Assembly: GCA_937876865.1 (NCBI GenBank)
Contig: CALEFF010000028.1
Location: 1 to 64,000 of the forward strand
Reading direction: 5' to 3'
DNA from: an uncultured Bacteroidales bacterium
Lineage (GTDB): Bacteria; Bacteroidota; Bacteroidia; Bacteroidales; P3
Length of the DNA: 64,000 bases
Shown piece after piece: positions 55,065 to 62,679 of the stretch. The notes beneath the pieces were generated by a model. That model saw nothing but the letters and a program-made list of their open reading frames with translations, ran no database searches and was not told where the DNA came from. The position numbers and the translations under genes are program-made. Position 1 is the stretch's first letter, and the number at the start of each line of letters is the position of its first letter.

Positions 55065-57452
55065 TTAAAAATCTCCATCTTCAAATTCTTGCTTAAATTC
55101 ATTGACTTCTTCTATCACTAAGCCATCTCCCGAAGTCCAAACTTTGATTGTTTTGTCGTCAGAAGCAGAAACCAAAGCATTCCCATTAGGATGATACCTT
55201 ACACTATTGACCCAATTTTTGTGTCCGCCCAATGCTTTTACGCATTCTTTCGTATTCAAGTCCCAAATTCTGATTGTTCTATCGCTTGAAGCCGTTGCAA
55301 GAGAATTTCCATCAGGACTAAATACCGCAGAGTTCACATAATTTGAGTGTTCCTTCCAAGAGGACTCATATTGCAACGTTTCGCTATTCCAAACATAGAA
55401 AGTCTTATCATCAGAGCAAGAAACAATTTTCGTTCCGTCAAGATTAAACTCTGTATAGTAAACATCTTTTTTGTGAGCTTTACAATGACCGAGTTGATAT
55501 CCTCCTTCTGCATTCCAAACTATGATTGTCTTATCCCAAGACGAAGAAACAAGACGTTTAGAAGTTGGATCAAAATTCACAGACATAACAGGAGCAGAAT
55601 GACCATATAAAGTAGTAATATATTCTCCTGTCTTAGCGTTCCAAAGTATTATTGTATTATCCGAAGAAGCAGAAGCAATTCTATCTCCCTTTGGATTAAA
55701 TATAGCATAACGCACCCAATCTCTATGTTTTGAAAGAACATTTTCACATTCTCCCGAAAAAGCGTCCCAAACTCTCACAGTGTTATCAGCCGAAGCAGAG
55801 ACAAGTTTTGTTCCTGCATAGTTCCAATTCACAGAAAAGACATCTGAGGTGTGTCCTTTCAAAGTTTTGATACACTCTCCCGAAAAGGCGTCCCAAATTT
55901 TTATCGTTCTATCTTCCGAAGCAGAAGCAATACGACTGCCATCAGGGCTATAAACTGCCATATTCACATCATCTTCATGTCCTTTCAAACTCATCTTTAA
56001 CTTCATTGCAGAATGAGAAAAACGATAATTTAATTTTTGGCTCTTACCCTCTCTTATCACAATAGGATACTCTGCTTCACAAGTCGGAGTCTGTATTTTA
56101 ACAAGATAATCTCCAAAATCCAAATTCACTTGCAAAGGAGAATCGCCTACATACTGCCCATTGATAAAAATTTTATCTCCTTTAGTTTCTCCTCTTACTA
56201 TTAAAATATTTCCTTTTGTAAGTTCTTCATTCAAATCCGTAGTTTCATTTTCTTTAATCTCAATATTTTCTTTCACAACAGAGTTATATCCTGCTTTTTT
56301 TAACTCGACAGTGTATGTTCCAACTGCTATTTTAGAAATTATATTAGGAGTTGAGCCATAGGATTTGCCATTTATGAAAATTTCTGCTTCCATTGGATTA
56401 GAATTAACGTTGAGTTTGCCATACACAATACCAATTTCTGGAATTGTAAGATTGTAATCCACTCCTCTAACAATCTCTATATTTTCTTTATGAACCCTTT
56501 CGCCTTTTCTTGCAATGAGTTTATGACTACCATCACTCAAAACACCCGACCAACTGCCGACTGCCTTAAATTCTTCATCAATATAAATTTCTGCATCTTT
56601 GTCTTCACACACAATATTAGCCTTTGAGAAATTTGCAATCAAGGCTACATTAACCTCGGTAGTCTTTCCGTCCTCTACCTTAACCTGCATAGGTTGGCAA
56701 GTGTAGTTTGGCAAAAAGGCTTGTATAGTATAATTTCCGCTTTGCAAGGCTTGTGTCTTAAAAGGAGTCTTTTGGCTTTGCAACTCGCCGTTTATCTCGA
56801 TTTCAGCACCGTTTTCTGGACTTGAAACAATGTTTAAATAACCAAAAGCAGGATTTAACTTTACCTCCACAGTGGTTTTTTCTTCTTCTTGCAAGACTAC
56901 ATTTTCTGTTGTCTTGTGATAGAGCGGTGCTTCAACGCTATAAGTGTGTGCAACGCCGACAGGAAGATATGCAGTAGCGGTATTTTTACCTTTATATTCG
57001 TTATTGATAAAAATCTTAGCGTTTGGCGTTTCGCACTTAACGATTAAATATTGGTTTACTACCTTTTTCTGAACCGGAGTAGCGATTGGTTCAGCATATA
57101 TCTTCATTTCGTAGGTCATTCCGCTCTTTATGGTTTCGGGAAAAGGATAATTTTTCAACATTCCATAATCTTTGTGCATCAAAGTAATGAATTTAACTCC
57201 CGGAGAAACATATACATAAATCGCACCTGTCTTTTGCTCGGTTTTTTCAATAGGACAACTTGAAAACTCAAAGCCTCTAATCGGAGTATTCAAAATTATC
57301 AATGCACAAAGGTCTCCATTGTTGTCAGTAACCTTTTCTGTACGAGCCGTAATATCGTTTTCAATGCAACGAAAGTTAGTTACAGTAATCTCTTGCGAGA
57401 AAACAAATGTGCCAACAAGCGTTAAAATAATTGTATTTAGTAGTTTCTTCAT
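55065..57452 (-). CDS. PEGA-repeat protein with C-terminal seven-blade WD40 propeller, exported
   Basis: 795 residues. Signal peptide ends TFVFSQ. A 110-residue N-terminal domain (TVTNFRCIENDITARTEKV ... ETIKSGMTYEMKIYA) is shared with the upstream gene. Residues about 125-480 contain about five PEGA units (IFINNEYKGKNTATAYLPVG; EIEINGELQSQKTPFKTQAL; EIFINGKSYGSTPNIISKIA; IFINGQYVGDSPLQVNLDFG). Seven WD40 repeats fill about 490-780, for example GHEDDVNMAVYSPDGSRIAS. WD40 fused to PEGA in one exported chain suggests a periplasmic or surface scaffold. Partner unknown. It begins 73 bases before the LPP20 lipoprotein gene. Confidence 0.85.
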   Translation of the reverse strand: MKKLLNTIILTLVGTFVFSQEITVTNFRCIENDITARTEKVTDNNGDLCALIILNTPIRGFEFSSCPIEKTEQKTGAIYVYVSPGVKFITLMHKDYGMLKNYPFPETIKSGMTYEMKIYAEPIATPVQKKVVNQYLIVKCETPNAKIFINNEYKGKNTATAYLPVGVAHTYSVEAPLYHKTTENVVLQEEEKTTVEVKLNPAFGYLNIVSSPENGAEIEINGELQSQKTPFKTQALQSGNYTIQAFLPNYTCQPMQVKVEDGKTTEVNVALIANFSKANIVCEDKDAEIYIDEEFKAVGSWSGVLSDGSHKLIARKGERVHKENIEIVRGVDYNLTIPEIGIVYGKLNVNSNPMEAEIFINGKSYGSTPNIISKIAVGTYTVELKKAGYNSVVKENIEIKENETTDLNEELTKGNILIVRGETKGDKIFINGQYVGDSPLQVNLDFGDYLVKIQTPTCEAEYPIVIREGKSQKLNYRFSHSAMKLKMSLKGHEDDVNMAVYSPDGSRIASASEDRTIKIWDAFSGECIKTLKGHTSDVFSVNWNYAGTKLVSASADNTVRVWDAFSGECENVLSKHRDWVRYAIFNPKGDRIASASSDNTIILWNAKTGEYITTLYGHSAPVMSVNFDPTSKRLVSSSWDKTIIVWNAEGGYQLGHCKAHKKDVYYTEFNLDGTKIVSCSDDKTFYVWNSETLQYESSWKEHSNYVNSAVFSPDGNSLATASSDRTIRIWDLNTKECVKALGGHKNWVNSVRYHPNGNALVSASDDKTIKVWTSGDGLVIEEVNEFKQEFEDGDF

Positions 57453-57465
57453 TTATTTCTTTGTT

Positions 57466-59373
57466 TTAAAAATTAAAACTAAGTTTTATTATCAATTTAC
57501 TTGCGTTTGGTTTTGAGAATTGATAGTAATCGGCTCCTAAGTTCAAGAATTTAAATAGTTCTACACCTAATCCGAATTGCAAAGCAGTGCCTGTGTTTAT
57601 CGGATTAGTAACTATCTTGCTTGAAGTGTTGCCATCTATTGTGTATTTGTGCTTTTCGCTTGTTGCGTGATAGATATTGAGACCTGCTCCTGCTTGTGCT
57701 GTGATTCTAAATTGCTTTGAGAGTTTTAAGTCATAGTTTACTCCGAGCAAAATAGGAAAATCATAATAATGAGGCAGGGTTATCTTATAGTAATCGTAAG
57801 AATTATTTGCCACAAACTCATCTGCCAAAGATTGATAGTAAGTCTTGGCGTTTTGATTGGAGTTTAAATAAAGCATATCCGCACTTGCAAAGAATCCAAA
57901 GCCCGCAAGAGCACCCGGATTGCACTTTAATTTCATTCCAAGGTTTATTCCCGCAGCGCTGAAATCGTCTTTTGCTCCATTATCCAAGACATATCCTCCA
58001 CCAAGAGAGAATTTCCATTCGGTAGGGCGGTGAGGTTTTGTTTTTTTCTCTTCTTTTTCTTCTTCTGGAGCAGGTCGTGGTGTTTCTTTTACAGGTTTTG
58101 ACTCTTGTTTCACCTTTTCTTTAACTGCTTTTTCTTTTAAAACCAAATCGTACTTAGCGATTTTTCCTTCCTCAATGTTGATTTGTTCATATAAAGTGTT
58201 GTATCCGCTCTTTTCAAGCCTTAGTTCGTGTTTGCCGACAAGGATTTCGGGAATCACAATCGGAGTTTCGCCATAAGACTTATCGTCAATAAAAATTTTA
58301 GCACCGTAAGGCGTTGAATTAAGGTTTAGTTTTCCTGTTATAGGTTCAAGAGCCGGAAGATTTTCCTTGTAGGGTTGAGACGATTTTACGGTGAAATTTT
58401 TTCTAAAAGAGCGATGACGGTCTTTTTTTAGTTCTAATCGATGAAGTCCCTCGCCAAGAGAAGCAGAGAAAACACCTTTGCAACGATAGGAGCCGTCAAT
58501 ATAGATTTCCACATCTTTGTCTTGGCAACTTATCTCTACACTTGCAATTGTAGAAACAAGGTTTAGAGTGATTTCTGTTGTGTCGCCATCTCTTACACTA
58601 ACTTCCAAAGGTTGTGAAGTGTACATCGGCATAAAGGCTTGAACGTTATAAATTCCGCTTGCAAGCTCTTGCGAGAAGAAAGGAGTCTTTCCCTCTTGCA
58701 ACCTGCCATTTATCTCGATTTCCGCACCTTCTACGGGCGAGGTATTAACCTTTAAATAGCCAAAAGCAGGGTCTAAATCTATTTGAAGAGTGCTTTTTTG
58801 GTTTTCATCAAGTTTTATTTTTCCCTCCTTAGTGTGATAAAGCGGTGCCTCTACTCTATAACTATGTTCTTCAAAGAGAGAAAGCAGTTTCATTGCCGAA
58901 TTTCTTCCCGCATACTCGTTATTGATAAATATCTTGGCGTCCGGAGTATTGCTTTCAATGATTAAATATTGCTCGGTAATGCTTTCTTCAATGATTTGCT
59001 TGATTCGTGCAGTGCGGAGTTTCATTTCATAGGCGTAACCCGACTTTATGCTTTCGGGAAAAGGGTAATTGATAATCGCTCCAAAGTCTCGGTGCTTTAT
59101 TGTAATGAATTTCACTCCCGGAGAAACGAATACCCAAATCTCTCCCGTCTTTTGCTCTGTTTTCTCAACGTTGCAACCCGAAAACTCAAAGCCTCGCTCC
59201 GGCGTATTGAGCCTTATCAATGCACAAAGCTCTCCATTTATGTCCTTAAGCTTTGCAACACGTGCCGAAAGGTCATTATCTAAACAACGAAAACTCTCAA
59301 CAGACATATTTTGCGAGAAAGCCAAAAAGCCAAGCAAAACAAAACAAATCAAAAATAAACTCTTCTTCATCAT
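57466..59373 (-). CDS. PEGA-repeat protein with C-terminal outer-membrane beta-barrel
   Basis: 636 residues or so from the ATG pair at 59373/59370, just after the upstream stop. Signal peptide ends GFLAFSQ. The N-terminal domain (VESFRCLDNDLSARVAKL) is paralogous to that of the downstream PEGA-WD40 protein. PEGA units fill about 120-400 (IFINNEYAGRNSAMKLLSLF; EIEINGRLQEGKTPFFSQEL; IFIDDKSYGETPIVIPEILV). A Lys/Glu/Pro linker (KEKVKQESKPVKETPRPAPE) leads to an eight-strand-type barrel (WKFSLGGGYVLDNG ... KLIIKLSFNF, ending in Phe as outer-membrane proteins do). It may anchor the periplasmic PEGA array to the outer membrane. Confidence 0.82.
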   Translation of the reverse strand: MMKKSLFLICFVLLGFLAFSQNMSVESFRCLDNDLSARVAKLKDINGELCALIRLNTPERGFEFSGCNVEKTEQKTGEIWVFVSPGVKFITIKHRDFGAIINYPFPESIKSGYAYEMKLRTARIKQIIEESITEQYLIIESNTPDAKIFINNEYAGRNSAMKLLSLFEEHSYRVEAPLYHTKEGKIKLDENQKSTLQIDLDPAFGYLKVNTSPVEGAEIEINGRLQEGKTPFFSQELASGIYNVQAFMPMYTSQPLEVSVRDGDTTEITLNLVSTIASVEISCQDKDVEIYIDGSYRCKGVFSASLGEGLHRLELKKDRHRSFRKNFTVKSSQPYKENLPALEPITGKLNLNSTPYGAKIFIDDKSYGETPIVIPEILVGKHELRLEKSGYNTLYEQINIEEGKIAKYDLVLKEKAVKEKVKQESKPVKETPRPAPEEEKEEKKTKPHRPTEWKFSLGGGYVLDNGAKDDFSAAGINLGMKLKCNPGALAGFGFFASADMLYLNSNQNAKTYYQSLADEFVANNSYDYYKITLPHYYDFPILLGVNYDLKLSKQFRITAQAGAGLNIYHATSEKHKYTIDGNTSSKIVTNPINTGTALQFGLGVELFKFLNLGADYYQFSKPNASKLIIKLSFNF

Positions 59374-59378
59374 AACCC

Positions 59379-61325
59379 CTAATTTTCTCCCCATATCTTA
59401 ATTGTATTATCATCTGATGCTGAAACAATTTTTGTTCCATCTGGACTATATGAGGCTGACCTAACACTATCAATATGCCCTGTTAAGGTCTTTAAACATG
59501 TGCCTGTATTTGCATCCCAAATCTTTACGGTATTGTCCAATGATGCTGAAATTATTTTTGTGCCGTCTGGACTATATGAGGCTGAACTAACACCAGCAGT
59601 ATGCCCTGTTAAGGTTTGTAAACATGTACCTGTATTTGCATCCCATATCTTTATGGTATTATCCCATGATGTTGAAACAATTTTTGTGCCGTTTGGACTA
59701 TATGAGGCTGACCTAACACCAGCATTATGCCCTGTTAAGGTTTGTAAACATGTGCCTGTATTTGCATTCCATATCTTTAAGGTATTATCATCTGATGCTG
59801 AAACAATTTTTGTTCCGTCTGGACTATATGAGGCTGAATTAACAAAATTAGTATGCCCTGTTAAGGTTTGTAAGCATGAGCCTGTATTTGCATCCCATAT
59901 CTTTATGGTATTATCCCATGATGCTGCTGAAACAATTTTTGTGCCATCTGGACTATATGAGGCTGAATTAACATAATTAGTATGTCCTGTTAAGGTTCTT
60001 AAACATGAACCCGTATTTGCATTCCATATCTTTACGGTGTTATCACCTGATGCTGAAACAATTTTTGTTCCGTCTGGACTATATGAGGCTGAACTAACAT
60101 CATCAGTATGCCCTGTTAAGGTTTGTAAACATGAGCCTGTATTTGCATCCCATATCTTTAAGGTATTATCCCACGATGCTGAAACAATTTTTGTTCCGTC
60201 TGGACTATATGATGCTGAAACAACCCAATCAGTATGCCCTGTTAAGGTTTGTAAACATACAAAGGAGAGTTCTGGAATTTCTTCTTCGGTTGTGAAAGTT
60301 TTAACGTTACCATAAGATGTTCCTGCTTCGTTTGTGATGTATGTTCTAAACTTATAATTTGTGTTATCATTAAGATTTGTTAATGCTTTACTAAGAGTAG
60401 TTCCGCTTGCAGTAGTTGTGTAGTTTTGAACGCCCGATGTGGTTAATGTAAAGTTGCTTACGTTTCCTTGATATAAGAGAAATCCTACTGTATAGTTAGT
60501 TGAATTTCCTGTGCTATTGAGAACGCCATTTAATGTGGCAGTTGTAGTTGTTATATTTGTGGCATTATTTGTTGTTACTTGACCTTGCGTTACTGCTACT
60601 TCGGTTGTAAAAGTCTTTACTGTTCCATAACTTGTTCCTGCTTCGTTTGTGATATATGCTCTAAACTTATAAGTTGTTGAAGCGTTGAGATTAGTTACTG
60701 TTTTAACGAATATACTTTTTGAATTAGGGACTTCAAAATTTTGTACGCCCGATGTGGTTAATGTAAAGTTGTTTGAACTTCCTGTATACAAGATAAATCC
60801 TATTGTATAGTTAGTTGAATTTCCTGTACTAACAAGGTCTCCTCTTAATTTAGCCTCTGAAGATTTTATTTCTATGGCATCTTTTGTTGTTACTTCGCCT
60901 TGTGTTATTCCTGTTTCGGTTGTGAAATTTTTTACTGCTCCGTAACTTATGCCTGCTTCGTTTTTGATATAGGCTCTAAACTTATAATTTGTGGAAGAGG
61001 TGAGTGAGGTTATTGTTTTACTGAAAGAATTTTCGCTAACGCTTGCTACATAGCTTGTTACACCGTTTGTGGCTGTTGTAAAGTCGCTTTCACTTCCTGT
61101 GTACAAGAGAAATCCTACTTCTACGCTGTCTGAATTTCCTTTACTAACGATTTCTCCACTTAATTTAACGGAATTTTCTGTTATATCTGTGGCTACGTTT
61201 GTTATTACTTCGCCTAATTCTATTGGAATAACTACTTTATTCGCTTCTACAAAGGTTTCTTCGCAGGCGGAGAGCGTGAGTGCGAAAATTATTATAAGGA
61301 TTTGATATATTTTATGCCTAATCAT
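59379..61325 (-). CDS. Lipoprotein with three fibronectin-like repeats and a near-identical seven-blade WD40 propeller
   Basis: 648 residues, first gene of the operon. Lipobox LTLSACEETF, with acidic residues right after the cysteine as in Bacteroidota surface lipoproteins. Residues about 35-350 hold three fibronectin-III-like repeats of about 105 residues (YKFRAYITNEAGTSYGTVKT recurs in all). Residues 357-648 hold seven WD40 repeats of 42 residues (one has 43), nearly identical apart from a few positions: TLTGH-xxx-V-x-SASYSPDGTKIVSAS-x-DNT-x-KIW. A 7-blade closure is complete. It is likely displayed on the cell surface and binds a ligand through the variable positions (inference). Seven stops upstream the promoter lies 258 bases away. 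Confidence 0.85.
   Translation of the reverse strand: MIRHKIYQILIIIFALTLSACEETFVEANKVVIPIELGEVITNVATDITENSVKLSGEIVSKGNSDSVEVGFLLYTGSESDFTTATNGVTSYVASVSENSFSKTITSLTSSTNYKFRAYIKNEAGISYGAVKNFTTETGITQGEVTTKDAIEIKSSEAKLRGDLVSTGNSTNYTIGFILYTGSSNNFTLTTSGVQNFEVPNSKSIFVKTVTNLNASTTYKFRAYITNEAGTSYGTVKTFTTEVAVTQGQVTTNNATNITTTTATLNGVLNSTGNSTNYTVGFLLYQGNVSNFTLTTSGVQNYTTTASGTTLSKALTNLNDNTNYKFRTYITNEAGTSYGNVKTFTTEEEIPELSFVCLQTLTGHTDWVVSASYSPDGTKIVSASWDNTLKIWDANTGSCLQTLTGHTDDVSSASYSPDGTKIVSASGDNTVKIWNANTGSCLRTLTGHTNYVNSASYSPDGTKIVSAASWDNTIKIWDANTGSCLQTLTGHTNFVNSASYSPDGTKIVSASDDNTLKIWNANTGTCLQTLTGHNAGVRSASYSPNGTKIVSTSWDNTIKIWDANTGTCLQTLTGHTAGVSSASYSPDGTKIISASLDNTVKIWDANTGTCLKTLTGHIDSVRSASYSPDGTKIVSASDDNTIKIWGEN
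59382..60257 (-). repeat. Seven tandem 126-bp WD40-coding repeats
   Basis: Near-identical units of 126 bases (third unit 129) encoding the propeller. Changes cluster in codons just after GH and at the residue between SAS and DNT. Such a DNA array can gain, lose or exchange units by recombination. Confidence 0.88.
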
Positions 61326-61380
61326 TTGTTTTTCCTCTTTGACTTAGGACATAAAAAAGTCGTGAACTTTTTCTTATTCC

Positions 61381-61499
61381 AGTGTCTGAGGTTCCGCAAT
61401 ACCCAACAAATCAAAATAAGTAAAGCTCACGATAATCATCGCGAGCGTTTACTGCTTTACTATGATTTGTTGTTTGAAATTTTGCGGATTTCAGACACT
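61381..61499. repeat. 119-bp imperfect inverted repeat in the operon leader
   Basis: Nested pairing arms, outside in: AGTGTCTGA/TCAGACACT, CCGCAA/TTGCGG, CAACAAATCA/TGATTTGTTG, AGTAAAGC/GCTTTACT, and GCTCACGAT/ATCGCGAGC (one mismatch) closing on a 4-base AATC loop. About 42 pairs in 119 bases. It lies between the promoter at 61590 and the WD40 lipoprotein start at 61325, so it should be transcribed. The stem is not followed by a T run, so it is not a simple terminator. Confidence 0.8.
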
Positions 61500-61589
61500 A
61501 AAAATTAAGCATTAAACGCTTTTTTACGTCAATATTTTAAAATTTTTCTTCGTTTTTTACACTTTTTTATTCGTTTTCCATTCGTTTTG

Positions 61590-61597
61590 CAAAGGTA
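61590..61597 (-). promoter_or_regulatory. -7 element of the seven-gene WD40/PEGA/LPP20 operon
   Basis: Minus-strand TACCTTTG with a TTTG 19 bases further upstream, matching -33/-7 spacing. The nearest leftward coding start is 61325, giving a leader of about 258 bases. Confidence 0.7.
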
Positions 61598-61646
61598 AAA
61601 CATTTTTTGAGAACGACAAAAAAAATCTAAATGCCTTTCCGTTTTT

Positions 61647-61705
61647 TTACCCCTTAGGTTAATTTTCTTACCAAAAGGAAGTAAGAAAATTAACCTAAGG
61701 GGTAA
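61647..61705. repeat. Perfect 25-bp inverted repeat with adjoining palindromes
   Basis: Arms 61647-61671 and 61681-61705 are exact reverse complements, 9-base loop; the arm starts TTACCCCTTAGG. Immediately right are short palindromes GGTAATATTATTACC and GGTAAATATTTTACC. The stretch 61326-61928 holds no gene: operon leader and promoter, this element, a 21-bp array, and the frdB terminator. Confidence 0.85.
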
Positions 61706-61739
61706 TATTATTACCATTAAGTGGTAAATATTTTACCTC

Positions 61740-61865
61740 TAAGAATTATTTTTTTAAAACTAAGAATTATTTTTTTAAAACAAAGAATTATTTTTCTAAA
61801 ACTAAGAATTATTTTTTTAAAACAAAGAATTATTTTTCTAAAACTAAGAGTTATTTTTCTAAAAC
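61740..61865. repeat. Six tandem 21-bp repeats
   Basis: Six units of AAGAATTATTTTT(T/C)TAAAAC(A/T), alternating ACT and ACA at the junctions. It is the most regular member of the CAAAGAA array family. Because 21 is a multiple of three it creates an apparent open frame with 7-residue repeats, which I do not believe is a gene. Confidence 0.85.
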
Positions 61866-61871
61866 AAAGAA

Positions 61872-61897
61872 AGGCTGCAAGGAAATCCTCACAGCCT
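61872..61897 (-). terminator. Terminator of frdB/sdhB
   Basis: AGGCTG (61872-61877) pairs with CAGCCT (61892-61897), with inner AGGA/TCCT pairing; on the minus strand TTTCTTTGTTTT follows. 31 bases past the stop. Confidence 0.7.
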
Positions 61898-61928
61898 AAT
61901 GTATATGCTTAAAAGAAATTGTTTTTTC

Positions 61929-62678
61929 TTATTCTTCTGAGCAAACTTTCGCACACATAAATTCTCTATTCATACGTGCTATGTTGCTACGCTTGATTTG
62001 TTTTGGACATTCTGCCTCACAAGCGTAAGTATTTGTACAGTTTCCGAAACCTAATTCGTCCATTTTCGCAACCATTGCTTGAACTCTTCTTGCTGCTTCT
62101 GGCTTTCCTTGTGGAAGAAGTGCAAGTTGTGATACTTTTGCTGAAACGAACAACATTGCTGATGCGTTTTTACATGCTGCAACGCAGGCTCCACATCCTA
62201 TACAAGCGGCTGCGTCCATTGCTTCGTCTGCATTTTTCTTTGGAATAGGAATTGCGTTTCCGTCAGGCACTCCTCCTGTTGTTACAGATACGTATCCGCC
62301 TTCTTGAATTATCTTATCGAAAGCTGTTCTATCTACAACTAAATCGCGAATTACAGGGAAAGGTCTTGCTCTCCAAGGTTCAATAACAATTGTGTCGCCA
62401 TCTTTGAATCTTCTCATGTGTAATTGACAAGTTGTTACGCCATCATCCGGTCCGTGAGGACGTCCGTTGATGTATAATCCGCACATTCCGCAAATTCCTT
62501 CACGACAATCGTTGTCGAAACAAACAGGGTGTGATAATTTATCTACTAATTGTTCGTTTAATATGTCCAACATTTCTAAGAAAGAACAGTCGGGCGAAAT
62601 ATTTTCTACTTTATAGGTTTCAAAGCGTCCTTTTGCTCTTGCATTTTCTTGACGCCAAATTTTCAAGGTTAAATTCAT
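61929..62678 (-). CDS. frdB: Succinate dehydrogenase/fumarate reductase iron-sulfur subunit
   Basis: 249 residues. The 2Fe-2S domain has [15 protein letters not shown] with a distal TCQLH cysteine; the C-terminal domain has [17 protein letters not shown] and [15 protein letters not shown] for the 4Fe-4S and 3Fe-4S clusters. It relays electrons between quinone-reducing membrane subunit and flavoprotein. In gut-type Bacteroidales it mainly reduces fumarate. It follows frdA by one base; the cytochrome b subunit would be beyond the window. Confidence 0.96.
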   Translation of the reverse strand: MNLTLKIWRQENARAKGRFETYKVENISPDCSFLEMLDILNEQLVDKLSHPVCFDNDCREGICGMCGLYINGRPHGPDDGVTTCQLHMRRFKDGDTIVIEPWRARPFPVIRDLVVDRTAFDKIIQEGGYVSVTTGGVPDGNAIPIPKKNADEAMDAAACIGCGACVAACKNASAMLFVSAKVSQLALLPQGKPEAARRVQAMVAKMDELGFGNCTNTYACEAECPKQIKRSNIARMNREFMCAKVCSEE

Positions 62679-62679
62679 T

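Noticed and set aside
59500..60315. Rightward open frames opposite the WD40 repeats
   Set aside because: They are the antisense of the 126-bp repeats, open only because the repeat length is a multiple of three and composition is skewed.
61381..61499. Retron or integron attC site
   Set aside because: The fold is long and palindromic, but there is no reverse transcriptase or integrase nearby and no attC core boxes.
61302..61508. 68-residue rightward frame over the leader
   Set aside because: It reads through the inverted repeat and lacks a promoter on that strand; no domain seen.
61721..61912. Apparent gene with 7-residue repeats (IIFLK-L/Q-R)
   Set aside because: It is the translation of the 21-bp non-coding tandem array; the unit length is a multiple of three, which keeps any frame open. 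No promoter or plausible protein.
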